A stretch of DNA of 64,000 nucleotides from Mytilus trossulus (GCF_036588685.1 NC_086376.1:58303166-58367165); one strand, 5' to 3'. Positions 24,254 through 36,439 are shown, counted from the first letter of the stretch. Numbers and translations are program-made. Notes: generated by a model not told the origin, from the sequence alone.

Positions 24254-25625
24254 TAGAAAGGAGTAGTAGTGTCAGGTGCCTTAGTTCCATAGGTACTTAA
24301 TGGGAGATAACTCTTCATTTTATAGCAATATTTTTGTCTATTGCTCATACTAACATGCTCAGAATTAGTTGATGAATTTGAGAGCAACCTTGTATTTTTA
24401 ATACAAGTTTGAGTATATATGAGTGAATGTATTGGTATAACAAAGAAATTACGCTCATACAACAACTTATTGGAGAAAAAAACATGTACATGTAATGTCA
24501 ATTGTTATAGAAAGCTAGATATAATTTTCTTTCGAAAATATTGTTCTCTTTAGACCTTCTATTCTTATTTGATCATTGTACTTGCATTTTATTCAGATTG
24601 TTCAAATGCTTTATGCCATTATTTTTATTTTCCTGGTATGAACATCTTAGCTCTTTAGAAGTTATAGAAAATTTCTGAGCTTTCATATAAGAAATGCAAG
24701 ATTCAATATATTCGATAAGAAACTGTAGAAAGATTAAGCATAATATTAAAACTCATGAAGTTTAAAAAACAACTGTCTCGTGCACTTAGTGTTTATTTTA
24801 TAAATTCTGTATAAAAGAAGATACTAAGAAATGGCTGTATAGAATGTTAGTCCAATAAGGGTGCACAACTTTCGGTGATTACACAAATTATGTGTCCATT
24901 TTTCTCCCATCCGCCCATTATTCTATTAGAAGATTTTGAGGTTATTATTATTTTTTCTCAGTAAAATTACAAAAAAATAATCCTGAAACTGTAAAATGAA
25001 AATAAACCTGGATGGAAGCCATAGGCACGGAGGGAATAATGACCTACAAACTATTTTTTTATATGGTGGTCAAGAAAATTGTACTAAAACAAAAATAGAA
25101 ATGTTCAGCTACATATTCTCCTATTGGTGCTCGGTGTAATCTTGACCATGTAACTGTGCTAATAGTTATATATTTGTTTATTTTGGCCATAATGACAACA
25201 TTGTTATTGCTGTATAAAAGTATTGTAGTATTGTAGATATATTGTCAATCCTTTTGAATTCTTATTTTTCTAGTTATCCCTTTTTTGAAAATGAATATTG
25301 TGTATGTGCAAGCTATATTGTGAATGTGCAAGTTATATTGTGTATGTGTAAGTTGTATTGTGTATGTGCAGTGATAGTGTGTATGTGTAAGTCTTATTGT
25401 GTATTGTGTAAGTGCTTTTTGTAGTTGGTGATGGAAGTAGGGAAGCCAAAGTGACCAATTATTTTACTGTTATTTCTATTGTCCTGTTTTTACAATGTAT
25501 TTGTAAACATGCATATTTTTGTTAAGTTTTTCACTTGTTTAATTTAAATGGTTGACACAATTAATTGACTTTATAAATGGGTTTACTGATGAGATATAAT
25601 AAAAGAAATCAATAATAAATTGTTT
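24254..25625 (+). other. EIF2AK3: Probable PERK 3' UTR and downstream flank
   Basis: No further coding sequence follows the TGA at 24251-24253. Polyadenylation-type AATAAA motifs occur at 25001-25006, 25598-25603 and about 25614. Which one is used cannot be told from sequence. Confidence 0.5.
25296..25415. repeat. 20-bp minisatellite, about six copies
   Basis: TATTGTGTATGTGCAAGTTA-like units repeat in tandem with point changes. If the long 3' end is used, this GU-rich block would be in the PERK 3' UTR. Confidence 0.85.
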
Positions 25626-25654
25626 GATTTGTTATACTGCCTATTTTAAAACAT

Positions 25655-25865
25655 GCAGTCACTCCAGGTTCTAAAAACCAGGTTCAATCCACCATTTTCT
25701 ACATTAGAAAATGCCTGTACCAAGTCAGGAATATGACAGTTGTTACCCATTCGTTTGATGTGTTTGGACTTTTGATTTTGCCTTTTGATTTTTGATTTTC
25801 CTTTTTGAATTTTCCTCGGAGTTCGGTATTTTTGTGTTTTTACTTTTCCCTATATTTCAAATACA
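25655..25865. repeat. Dispersed repeat
   Basis: CCAGGTTCAATCCACCATTTTC and TGCCTGTACCAAGTCAGGAATATGACAG match, in reverse, the CTTGGTACAGGC-type fragments at 15580 and 15705. The T-rich tail carries repeated TTTTGATTTT words. Confidence 0.7.
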
Positions 25866-25939
25866 CAGAAAAAAAGTTTCCACTGTATAATAAAAGAAAT
25901 CAATAAAACTTGATTAGAATTGTTATACTGTTTAATGAT

Positions 25940-26285
25940 AGCGTCTTGTTATGTGTTTACTTTTCTACATTGGCTAGAGGTATAGGGGAGTGGTTGAGAT
26001 CTCACAAACATGTTTAACCCTGCCGCATTTTTGCGCCTGTCCCAAATCAGGAGCCTCTGGCCTTTGTTAGTCTTGTATTATTTTAATTTAAGTTTCTTGT
26101 ATACAATTTGGAAATTAGTATGGTGTTCATTATCACTGAACTAGTATATATTTGTTTAGGGGCCAGCTGAAGGACGCCTCCGGGTGCGGGAACTTCTCGC
26201 TACATTGAATACCTGTTGGTGACCTTCTGTTGTTGTTTTTTCTACGATCAGGTTGTTATCTCTTTGACACATTCCCCAATTTCAT
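25940..26285 (+). repeat. Dispersed repeat, inverted partner of 32120-32470
   Basis: GGCTAGAGGTATAGGGGAG, GAGATCTCACAAACATGTTTAACCC, CCTCTGGCCTTTGTTAGTC, GGGGCCAGCTGAAGGACGCC and TACATTGAA occur in this order here, and in reverse order on the opposite strand at 32120-32470. Confidence 0.9.
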
Positions 26286-26291
26286 CTATTA

Positions 26292-29200
26292 GGCCACTTT
26301 TTTTTTATTTGTTGGTTTACAGATCCGCCGACCCTATTTTTCACGATTTTAAAATAAAAAAAAAACGATTTTGAAGATTTTTTTTAATTCCGCCGACCCT
26401 TTTCTGTTTGAAGAAATACAAATAAAAATAAAAACATAAAAAAAAAGATCGGTCTTTCTTCTTCCAGTCGGAATACCCTCAGAGTGGATTCAAAATTCCG
26501 TGCTGTTCCCTGTTCAGTCAACGTTTCATCATGATCTAATGTGGTGAAAAGGAACCAGTTGAAAGGCGGTTCCCTGTTCAGTTAACGTTTCATCATGATC
26601 TTCTGCTGTGAAAGGCAACCAGTTGAATATGGAGGACCAGATACGATTTTACAATAATTAGATTTACACATTAATTGTTGGAGATTTTCGGTGTAAATCT
26701 AGCGGTTGAACAAAATGAACATCGCATTCATGAATAATAAAAATGAAATTTAGTTTTGAGATCGTTTGGGAATTTTGGTTTATAAGGTGGGACCACCGCT
26801 TATTTGAACTCCTGTTTCAGACAGTCAGTGAGGTTGACAGCGGGTCAACTTTGGTTCAAGTGTTGATCAGAAAGTCTGAAACCCGTTGAAAGGGGCTGTT
26901 TTAGTTCCATTACACATATGAGGTACTAGTCCACAAAATTATTACGTCTGGCAAAGCTTCCTAGCATCCCAGATTTGTTTTTAAATAGCCTTGCCAGACG
27001 TCAATAAAGAGAACTTGCTGTCAGGGATGAGTGTCTGATTAATTCGCCTTATTATATAAATACCTAAATACCTTCCCACAGCACCCATTAAGATTTAATG
27101 GAACAGAGATGGGATATGGTGAACAAGATCCCAACACAAAGTCAGAACATCATGTATTAATGTCATAGAATGCCTGACAATTAAAATTACTTTGACATTT
27201 ATAAAAAGGGACAATCACAGGACACTCCGAGATATAAGCTAATACTTAGCAGTGTAAAAGAGCATAAAAAGCCTAAAAAGGACGCATTCATGTACCACAT
27301 ATGAATGCATATGACATGCAGAGCGCATATGGTATTTCCTCAATAAGGTTGTATTGTGTTATGAGGAATTTTGTCACTCCCTGATCTAAATTTGATAAAT
27401 AAATACACAGAGCAAAGAAAAATGAAATGCAATTGGAAAAGACACTTCCCTTTCATCAGGGACATATACATAAATATATATCTGCTTTCATCAATCTACA
27501 TTGAAATTAAACTCCTTGTAACACATTTAATTTAAATTAAAACAGCAAGAATTAATACCAAATTATGAAACGATCTGCATAATTGGTTAGTATAATACTA
27601 TTATATAGAGTAATGTCATTATTCGTTTCTCTCCATTTTTGGTAAATAAAAACCAGTATTAATTCCATTTTTTTTTTTTAATTTTCGACCTCCTACCATA
27701 TATTTTTTCATTGTTTTTATTTTTATTTTTTTTTCGACCTCCTACCCTTCCTTTTTAAGAAGAATCCCATAAACCAACTATTAAAACTAGAGGCTCTAAA
27801 GAGCCTGTGTCGCTCACCTTGGTCTATGTGCATATTAAACAAAGGACACAAATGGATTCATGACAAAATTGTATTTTGGTGATGGTGATGTGTTTGAAGT
27901 TCTTACTTTACTGAACGATTTTGCTTCTTACAATTATATCTATCATGAACTTTGCCCATTAGTAACAGAGAACTATATTTGGTAAAAATTTACATAAATT
28001 TACCAAATTAATGAAAATTGTTAAAAATTGACTATAAAGGGCAATAACTCCTTAAGGGGTCAATTGACCATTTAGGTCATGTTGACTTATTTGTAGATCT
28101 TACTTTGCTGAACATTATTGCTGTTTACAGTTTATCGCTATCTATAATAGTATTCAAGATAACCAAAAACGGCAAAATTTCTTTAAAAATTACCAATTGG
28201 AGGGCAGCAACCCAACAACCAGTTGTCCAATTCATCTGAAAAATTCAGGACAGATAGATATTGACTTGATTAACAATTTAACTTCTTGTCAGATTTGCTC
28301 TAGATGCTTTAGTTTCATAGTTATAAGCCAAAAACTGCATTTTACCCCTATGTTCTATTTTTAGCCGTGGCGGCCATCTTGGTTGAATGGCCAGGTCATC
28401 GGACACATTTTTCAAACTAGATACCCCAAAGATGATTGTGGCCTAGTAGTTTCAGTGGAGATTTTGTAAAAGATTACTTAGATTTATGAAAAATGGTTAA
28501 AGATTGACTATAAAGGGCAATAACTCCTAAAGGGGTCAACTGACCATTTTGGTCATGCTGACTTATTTGTAGATCTTACTTTGCTGAACATTATTGCTGT
28601 TTACAATTTATCTCTATCTATAATAATATTCAAGATAATAACCAAAAACAGCAAAATTTCCTCAAAATTACCAATTCAGGGGCAGCAACCCAACAACCGA
28701 TTGACCGATTCATCTGAAAATTTCAGGGCAGATAGTTCTTGACCTGATAAACATTTTTATTCCTGTCAGATTTCCTCAAAATGCTTTGGTTTTTGAGTTA
28801 TAAGCCAAAAACTGCATTTTACCCCTATGTTCTATTTTTAGCGGTGGCGGCCATCTTGGTTAGTTGACCGGGTCACGCCACACATTTTTTAAACTAGATA
28901 CCCCAAAGATGATTGTGGCCAAGTTTGGATTAATTTGGCCAAGTAGTTTCAGAGGAGAAGATTTTTGTAAAAGATTACTTTAATTTACGAAAATGGTTAA
29001 AAATTGACTATAAAGGGCAATAACTCCTAAACAGGTCAACTGACCATTTTGGTCATGTTGACTTATTTGTAGATCTTACTTTGCTGAACATTGTTGCTGT
29101 TTACAATTTATCTCTATCTATAATAATATTCAAGATAATAACCAAAAACAGCAAAATTTCCTCAAAATTACCAATTCAGGGGCAGCAACCCAACAACCGA

Positions 29201-30586
29201 TTGACCGATTCATCTGAAAATTTCAGGGCAGATAGTTCTTGACCTGATAAACATTTTTATTCCTGTCAGATTTCCTCAAAATGCTTTGGTTTTTGAGTTA
29301 TAAGCCAAAAACTGCATTTTACCCCTATGTTCTATTTTTAGCGGTGGCGGCCATCTTGGTTAGTTGACCGGGTCACGCCACACATTTTTTAAACTAGATA
29401 CCCCAAAGATGATTGTGGCCAAGTTTGGATTAATTTGGCCAAGTAGTTTCAGAGGAGAAGATTTTTGTAAAAGATTACTTTAATTTACGAAAATGGTTAA
29501 AAATTTACTATAAAGGGCAATAACTCCTAAACGGGTCAACTGACCATTTTGGTCATGTTGACTTATTTGTAGATCTTACTTTGCTGAACATTGTTGCTGT
29601 TTACAGTTTATCTCTAACTATAATAATATTCAAGATAATAACCAAAAACAGCAAAATTTCTTCAAAATTACCAATTCAGGGGCAGCAACCCAACAACCGA
29701 TTGACGGATTCATCTGAAAATTTCAGGGCAGATAGATCTTGACCTGATAAACATTTTTACCCCATGTCAGATTTCCTCAAAATGCTTTGGTTTTTGAGTT
29801 ATAAGCCAAAAACTGCATTTTACCCTTTGTTCTATTTTTAGCCATGGCGGCCATCTTGGTTGGTTGACCAGGTCACGCCACACATTTTTTAAACTAGATA
29901 TCCCAAAGATGATTGTGGCCAAGTTTGGATTAATTTGGCCAAGTAGTTTCAGAGGAGAAGATTTTTGTAAAAGATTACTTTAATTAACGAAAAATGGTTA
30001 AAAATTGACTATAAAGGGCAATAACTCCTAAACGGGTCAACTGACCATTTTGGTCATGTTGCCTTATTTGTAGATCTTACTTTGCTGAACATTGTTGCTG
30101 TTTACAGTTTATCTCTAACTATAATAATATTCAAGATAATAACCAAAAACAGCAAAATTTCTTCAAAATTACCAATTCAGGGGCAGCAACCCAACAACCG
30201 ATTGACCGATTCATCTGAAAATTTCAGGGCAGATAGATCTTGACCTGATAAACATTTTTACCCCATGTCAGATTTGCTCTAAATGCTTTGGTTTTTGAGT
30301 TATAAGCCAAAAACTGCATTTTACCCCTATGTTCTATTTTTAGCCATGGCGGCCATCTTGGTTGGTTGACCGGGTCACGCCACACATTTTTTAAACTAGA
30401 TACCCCAATGATGATTGTGGCCAAGTTTGGTTTGATTTGGCCCAGTAGTTTCAGAGGAGAAGATTTTTGTAAAAGTTAACGACGACGGACGACGACGGAC
30501 GACGACGGACGACGACGGACGCCGGACGCCAAGTGATGAGAAAAGCTCACTTGGCCCTTCGGGCCAGGTGAGCTAAAAAAGTGGCC
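26292..30586. mobile_element. PIF/Harbinger-like TIR element, interrupted by a nested insertion
   Basis: The left end GGCCACTTTTTTTTTATTTG continues TTGGTTTAC. The right end is its inverse, but split: CCATAAACCAACTATTAAAA at about 27767-27786 and AAAAAAGTGGCC at 30575-30586. The host element flanks are TTA (26289-26291) and TTA (30587-30589), the TWA-type target duplication of PIF/Harbinger. Without the insertion it is about 1.5 kb and encodes nothing I recognise. It includes a 66-bp duplicated block (about 26500-26630, GTTCCCTGTTCAGTCAACG). Confidence 0.8.
27787..30574 (-). mobile_element. Tandem-repeat element, copy 1 (about 500-bp units)
   Basis: Runs from CTAGAGGCTCTAAAGAGCC to a hairpin, AGCTCACTTGGCCC-TTC-GGGCCAGGTGAGCT, with a (GACGACGGAC)n microsatellite just inside that end. 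The interior is built of units starting at ACCCCAAAGATGATTGTGGCC near 28425, 28901, 29401, 29901 and 30403. Two of the units look nearly identical over about 490 bp. The terminal hairpin and microsatellite recall Helitron-like 'pearl' elements of bivalves; that family name is inference. Frames of about 66 codons inside are by-products. Confidence 0.9.
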
Positions 30587-30599
30587 TTAACATGCATTC

Positions 30600-30950
30600 A
30601 TATAGAACTTGAACTTATATAGACTTGACACAGAGATTTGTTTGCCTGTATGTAATTTTGATAGTACATTGTATTATAATGCACACCTTGAAATTTAAAT
30701 GGCAATGCTTCAACAAGTAAACTAAGCTCAAGTTTCAGTCAATACATAACCATGAGAGATAGGTAAAGTAATCCCCATGTAATTGAAATGAGTAAATTTT
30801 AATAGATGGTTTTTTTTTGTCTTGATTTTACTCTCTCATTAATGTATACCTTACATCTATTATTCATTGTATGGGTTGTGTTGCTCATTGTTGTAGTCAC
30901 ATTTTGACATTTAACTATATCTTGTACTAAGTACTTATTAGTCCAGTTTC
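30600..30950. other. AT-rich intergenic sequence
   Basis: No exon, repeat partner or motif recognised. Confidence 0.4.
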
Positions 30951-32770
30951 ATACAAGGAATGCACTCCATCCCTCCTTCAAATCAGTTTTCCAACCATTT
31001 TTCCTTAGTACTTGAAGATATTGATTTTGACAAGTTAAATGTTTCATCATGACCAGTTTACTATAGTTTCTAAGAAACAGACTTAATCAAGAAAACTAAA
31101 CATTAACCAATGAAACATGAAAATGAGGTCACGGTCAGATGAATTATGCAAAACAGACATGTACACCCAACAATCAATCTATGCATTTCATGTAGTTGAC
31201 CTATTGCTTTTAAGTTAAAGTATCCTAGAAACAAACTTAACCATGATAACTTAACATTGACCAATGAACCATGAAGATGAGGTCACAGTTAGATGAAACC
31301 ATATAACCTACCAGAGACTGGCAGAGAGACATAAACACCTTACAACAAATAAAGTTGACCTACTGCTTATAATTTAAGAAAAATAGACCAAAACACAACA
31401 AGAGTGCAAACGTTAAAATGTCTCGCCTTTACTAATCGTTGTTAGTCCTAAATATGAAGTCTCACATAAACTTTAACATTAACCAAAAAACTAAACATTG
31501 ACCAATGAACCATGAAAAAGAGGTCAAGGTCAGATGAACCATGCCAGGCAGACATAAACAGCTAACAATTTTACTATACAACAAATATAGTTGACCTATT
31601 GCAAGGTACGCACATTTATACCAAATACAGTTATCCTATTACTTATAACACTAAGAACTTAATATTACAAAAAATCTTAACTTTTTTTTAAAGTAGTCAC
31701 TGAACCATGAAAATAAGGACATTGGACATGTGACTGACGGAAACTTCGTAACATGAGTCATCTATATACAAAGTATGATGCATCCAGGTTTTCCATCTCC
31801 TAAAATATAAAGCTTTTAAAAAGTTAGCTTTAACCCCTGTTGAGCTTGTGACAAAAGTCGTAGACTCAACAAAAACTTAACACTGAGCATTGAACCTTAA
31901 AAATGAGGTCAAAGTCAAAATAAATCCTGGGAAACTGACATGTACATAATAAAATATTTGAATTTCCATACACCAAATATGAGTTGACCTATTGCATAAA
32001 GTATTTGAAAAAAAGACCAAAACTGAAAATCTTAACTTAACTTCTGAACCATGAATGTGAGGTTAAGGTCATAAGAAGAAATCTTCTAGTTGGACATGTG
32101 CATCTCCATTCCATACACCAAATATAGTAATAAAATTGAGAAAGGAAATGGTGAATATGTCAAAGCGACAACCACCCGACCATAGAACAGACAACAGCCG
32201 AAGGCAACCAATGGGTCTTCAATGTAGCGAGAATTCCCGCACCCGTAGGTGTCCTTCAGCTGGCCCCTAAAAATATGCATAATAGTACAGTGATATTTGA
32301 CGTCATACTAAACTCCGAATTATACACAAGAAACTAAAATTTAAAATCATACAAGACTAACAAAGGCCAGAGGCTCCCGACTTGGGACAGGTGCAAAATT
32401 GCGGCGGGTTAAACATGTTTATGAGATCTCAACCCTCCCCCTATACCTCTAGCCAATGTCAATGTAAACCTATATTAATTATAGTATCTGATAAATGGAC
32501 TTGACTATTAAAAACTTAACCTTATTCACTGATCCATGAAATGAGGTCAAATGAAAGCTGACAGTCATGAGGACCTTGTAAGGTACGCACATACTAAATA
32601 TAGTTATTTTATTACTCACAATTAAGAAAGTAATTAACATTGCTAAATGTTTTAACCTTTTTTTTTCCAAATAGTCACTGAACCATGAGAATGAGGTCAA
32701 GGACAATAGACGTATGACAGACATAATTTTGTAACATAAGGCATCTTTATTCAAAGTATGAAGCATCTAA
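30950..32770. repeat. Degenerate tandem array, AACCATGAAAATGAGGTCA unit
   Basis: GAACCATGAAAATGAGGTCAAGG-like words recur near 31107, 31268, 31511, 31703, 31890, 32045, 32533 and 32682, each followed by GACATGTACA and AAATATAGTTGACCTATTGC-type words. The unit is about 150-190 bp. A second array of the same family lies at 57.8-58.6 kb. The 32120-32470 repeat is inserted within this one. Confidence 0.88.
32120..32470 (-). repeat. Dispersed repeat, inverted partner of 25940-26285
   Basis: Reads AATGTAGCGAGAATTCCCGC, TCCTTCAGCTGGCCCC, GACTAACAAAGGCCAGAGGC, GGTTAAACATGTTTATGAGA and CCTATACCTCTAGCC, the reverse complement order of the 26 kb copy. It splits the AACCATGAAAATGAGG array. Confidence 0.9.
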
Positions 32771-32879
32771 GTCTTTCACTTTCTAAAACATTTTTTTTTA
32801 AAGTTAGCAGACGCCGGATCACTATCTATATGGTTAGCTTTCAGCAACAAAAGTCACATGCTCGACAAAAATTAACAAC

Positions 32880-33091
32880 TACTGTGGATTCATTTATTTT
32901 CGTGGATACCAATTTTCGTGGTTTGAGGAAAACTTGCATATTCGTGGATATTTGATTTCGTGGTTTTGGTAAGTCTGCATACATTCCTTTAGAAAATTTG
33001 CAATTCGTAGAATATTTAAATTTGTGGTTCCCCTGTACCCACGAAATCCACGAAAAATTGGTATCCAACGAATATAAATGAATCCACAGTA
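32880..33091. mobile_element. MITE, TACTGTGGATTCATTTAT family
   Basis: TIRs are TACTGTGGATTCATTTAT and ATAAATGAATCCACAGTA. The 212-bp interior contains many TTCGTGG/CCACGAA words that pair with each other, so the whole element is a long imperfect hairpin. Relatives lie at 54395-54605 and 17361-17518. The TA at each end fits Tc1/mariner-type target sites. Confidence 0.92.
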
Positions 33092-33404
33092 AAATAATCT
33101 AAAGCAACTAAAGAAAACTGCTGTATTATAAGAAGTCCATTCCTTGATATTTCCTTTGTTATCACTCTCTTATAAATGTAACATGTATATATATCCAAAA
33201 TATTAAAACATCACATAACTTCATATTTCCTTAGACATTAATTTATTATTTTACATAAAATACAATGTAATATGTTAACAAATAAAAGTAATTAACAGAC
33301 AATATAAGATGATAATGTTTGGCTTACAATACATAAAATATAGGAGCTTTAATTGTTCAAATTTAACAAACAATAGAACTATCTTAAACAGTAAACTTTG
33401 TGCA

Positions 33405-35211
33405 TTACTCTGACACTGCTCCAACATAGTTACGAATTGTCTCGGTACATTTTGCACAATCTTGTTTAGTGTTCCTGACAGTGGAAACCATATATGGGCT
33501 GAACTGTGTGGCTAACTCCACTTCTAACATGTGGCATCTAACTGAAAATATTAAAAATATAAAATTTAGAGAAATATACTACAAAATTAATTATCTAAGA
33601 TGCTACAACCTCTTTTATTCTAATTTGATAAAGAATATTTTGGAAAACGATCTTTTATACTTTTGTAATAACTTGTAAATAAATAGAAAAAAAATATGTA
33701 TTGGTTCCATTGTGATTGCTTCTGTCGTTGATGAAGTGTTGTCTGCTTAAAATACACTGCATTTTTTTACTATTAAAAAATGTTAAAACTCATGACAATA
33801 GAGAGTATAAATATATGGTATGTGCACACAATGTCTATCAATGTGGAAAGTAGGTTATTATTTAACTGTGTTATTGGGTTGCTGTCTCATGTGACCATAA
33901 GTATAAACCTACCACTTGTGTCAACTAGTCCATCTTTAAGTTCCTGTAGATCTTTATTTATCTTATCTATTTCTGCCATGACACACTGATGGTTTCCTGC
34001 TGACTGAACTTTCTCTTGTCTAAAGTCTTCAAATCTGAAAGTTATGTCACTATACATTAACTAACATCTGAACACAAATATTTGTTTAGTTTTGAAGCAA
34101 TTACTGTGAATTCAGAAGTTATTGTGGCTTTTATTATTGTAATTGTTGAAGAATGAACAAAATATGCATCAGATATCAGTATGGTAGTTTATCAGTTTTG
34201 TGATACTCACCAAGTCGCATTAATAAAAACCTTGCAATGATTTTAAAATTTACAATAAAATTAATTTTTTTTTGCCAGACATCATGTACATGAACACTGT
34301 CAAATCTCTTCTGATTTTGTTATTGACTATAGAACTTACTTACATACAGCTCTGAATTCAATTACTGTAGATTCAGAAATTATTGCGTGCATTTATTATT
34401 GCGATTTTGTAATTTCCGACAGAAATGCAATTATAATTTTTAAGATTTTGAGAAAAGTCCTGTTTAAACCATATGAAATATTTTCAAAATGCGAGTTTAA
34501 ATTATTGCGTTCACAAGTTTCTAGCATTTTTCGCAAAAATAAAAACCTCGCAATAATTTCTGAATTTACAGTATATTAATGATGACTCTTACTACATGTA
34601 CCTATTGCTGCTGTCTTCCTGGAACAAGATTGGCTTACTGTCTATTGCAAGATTTAAAAAATTTATAAGCCTTATGAAGCCTATATTTAGAAAAATTTGT
34701 ATCCAGACAGAAATTTTACTTGCTTAGGATTAAGGACTACTAGTTGATAGTGAAGACACTAACTGTTCAAAGTCAAAACTATCTGGTATAAAAAATAAAA
34801 TAACATACTGGTACTGACCACTGGTTGGTATACAAATAGTCATATTTCTATCGATAACATTTTCAAGTTAATTCAATAATTGGAAAAATAGGATGACTGG
34901 TATACTGTAATGCATTAAGCCTCTTGAAATTTTTAAATATGGCTACCATCTGCTAGGATTGATTGATTTTGTTTTGCTTCATAGCCAAGGGGTCCATGGA
35001 AATGTATATTATTTTGACATTCATGTTCAGGAAGACTATCAGTTAGGACAATAAGGTTGAATCAGTATCTTTCTTTATGGGAACAAGGTACATGTATGTG
35101 TAGCATACTGTATTTAGTATTTGGTTCTTTTGGCTATGTTTGAGCTATTTATCCAATACATGTGTTAGCCTCTGGCTTATAAACTTACCCAGGATTTACA
35201 ATTGTCGTCAT
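33405..35211 (-). CDS. Cryptic four-exon gene, 105-residue coiled-coil protein
   Basis: Not recognised with confidence. Exons on the minus strand: 35211-35189 (ATG), 34637-34602, 34034-33913, 33541-33405 (TAA at 33407-33405). They sum to 318 bases, exactly 105 codons plus stop. Every junction is GT-AG: donors GTAAGT, GTACAT and GTAGGT; acceptors ACAG, TTTCAG and TTTTCAG. Exon 1 also has an upstream TTTTATTTTCAG acceptor, so a 5' non-coding exon is likely. The protein starts MTTIVNPGKPILFQ, then a helical stretch (MAEIDKINEDLQELKDGL) and a C-terminal CAKC and NYVGAVSE. The helix, a central SV-x-hydrophobic stretch and a P followed by a second helix loosely recall the small synaptonemal protein SYCE3, but this is only a pattern impression. 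An AATAAA at 33247-33242 could end the mRNA. Confidence 0.8.
34100..34260. mobile_element. Degenerate MITE copy (TACTGTAAATTCAGAAATTATT family)
   Basis: TTACTGTGAATTCAGAAGTTATT at the left and AAAACCTTGCAATGATTTTAAAATTTACA at the right are diverged forms of the termini of the element at 34363-34573. Both lie in intron 2 of the 105-residue gene. Confidence 0.65.
34363..34573. mobile_element. MITE, TACTGTAGATTCAGAAATTATTGCG family
   Basis: TIRs of about 25 bp (TACTGTAGATTCAGAAATTA continuing TTGCG, and the inverse ending TGAATTTACAGTA). A second 210-bp copy lies at 51283-51492. TA ends fit Tc1/mariner-type insertion. Confidence 0.92.
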
Positions 35212-35519
35212 TCTTTACAACTTTTAATATAATAACTGAAAATAAAAATAAATTTAAATGATTATCAAAAAATATAATAATACTTCATTAAAACAATATG
35301 TTAAATACTTTTTGCAATGTACATAAGTACTATTTTTAGGAACGTACATGTATCTCAATACTGTTTTTCTTAAGCTTCATTTTTTGTAAGTTTCCAAATG
35401 AAATTTGCATTTGCATATATATATTGCCTTTTATAATGTGAATAAACATTCCATTATATTTTTTTCAAATTCATCTAGTGAATTGTTATGCGTTTTCTCC
35501 AAGGAAGATAGTATAAACC

Positions 35520-35815
35520 TTGACTTTATTTTAAATAATCTTCAGGAGCCTGTTATTTGGTGGTTGTTGTTTGTTTATGTGTTACATATTTGTTTTTCAT
35601 TCTTTTTTTTTTAACGTAAATAAGGCCGTTAGTTTTCTCTTTTGAATTGTTTTAGTGTCACTTTGGGGCCTTTTATGGCCGACTATGCTGTATGGGCTTT
35701 GCTCATTGTTGAAGGCTGTATGTTGACCTATAGTTGTTAATTTCTGTGTGGTTTTGGTCTCTTGTGGAGAGTTGTCTCATTGGCAATCATACCACATCTT
35801 CTTTTTTTATATTAA
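35520..35815 (+). repeat. Composite dispersed repeat
   Basis: CAGGAGCCTGTTATTTGGTGG, GGGGCCTTTTATGGCCGAC, TTTGCTCATTGTTGAAGGC, GACCTATAGTTGTTAATTTC and GAGTTGTCTCATTGGCAATC follow each other. Parts recur at 5470, 8970, 58690 and 63870. Confidence 0.85.
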
Positions 35816-36109
35816 TGTTATATCTTTTTAGTGTACTACAACAAGGTAAACCTTCATACCAAAAAGCACATGTACATGTATCCATTATCAAGAGAGACAA
35901 GATTACATTGAATTTATGCAGTACACAATGCTTTATGAGTTTAAACATATTTCTAATGTTTGCCCCCTAATATGATATTTATGCATAATAATAAATGTTT
36001 CTATTAAGTAAAAACCCACTACATTACTTGTGTTTTCATGAAAACAAAATCATGCGCACTTGGTTAATTTCAATGATTGAAAAGGAAATACAAATGTAAT
36101 GTCAGTCAT

Positions 36110-36180
36110 GTAGTTGAGAGGAAAAATAAAGAACTGAAGAAGGCCAATGGCCGAAACGTCTTGAAAAATTGGTTTATTTA
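36110..36180. repeat. Short repeat with GGCCAATGGCC palindrome
   Basis: GAAGAAGGCCAATGGCCGAA followed by ACGTCTTG reads like a dispersed repeat end. There is no other copy in the window. Confidence 0.4.
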
Positions 36181-36439
36181 TACAATTATATAATTTCATT
36201 AATGTCAAAATAATGACTCCCTCTCTTGGAAATTACATGAATAAAGCACACAAGCTAGTGCAGATTGCCTTCTTTTGTCATTATATACATGTAGATAGAA
36301 AAATATCTCCTGAATCTGTTCATATGCATGATGCCCTTTACCTTGCCCAAATAATCCCAAAATTAATGTTTTCTCAGACTCTAGTGACCCTGACATGCCT
36401 GAGCATTGTCAAAAGAAAATAGTATTTTTTATTGAAAAG

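Noticed and set aside
30224-30424. 66-codon frames MATIIIGVSSLKNVW in the tandem-repeat elements (also 40189 and 41193)
   Set aside because: The frame recurs because the 500-bp repeat unit recurs. It spans terminal-type repeat sequence and has no domain or codon signal.
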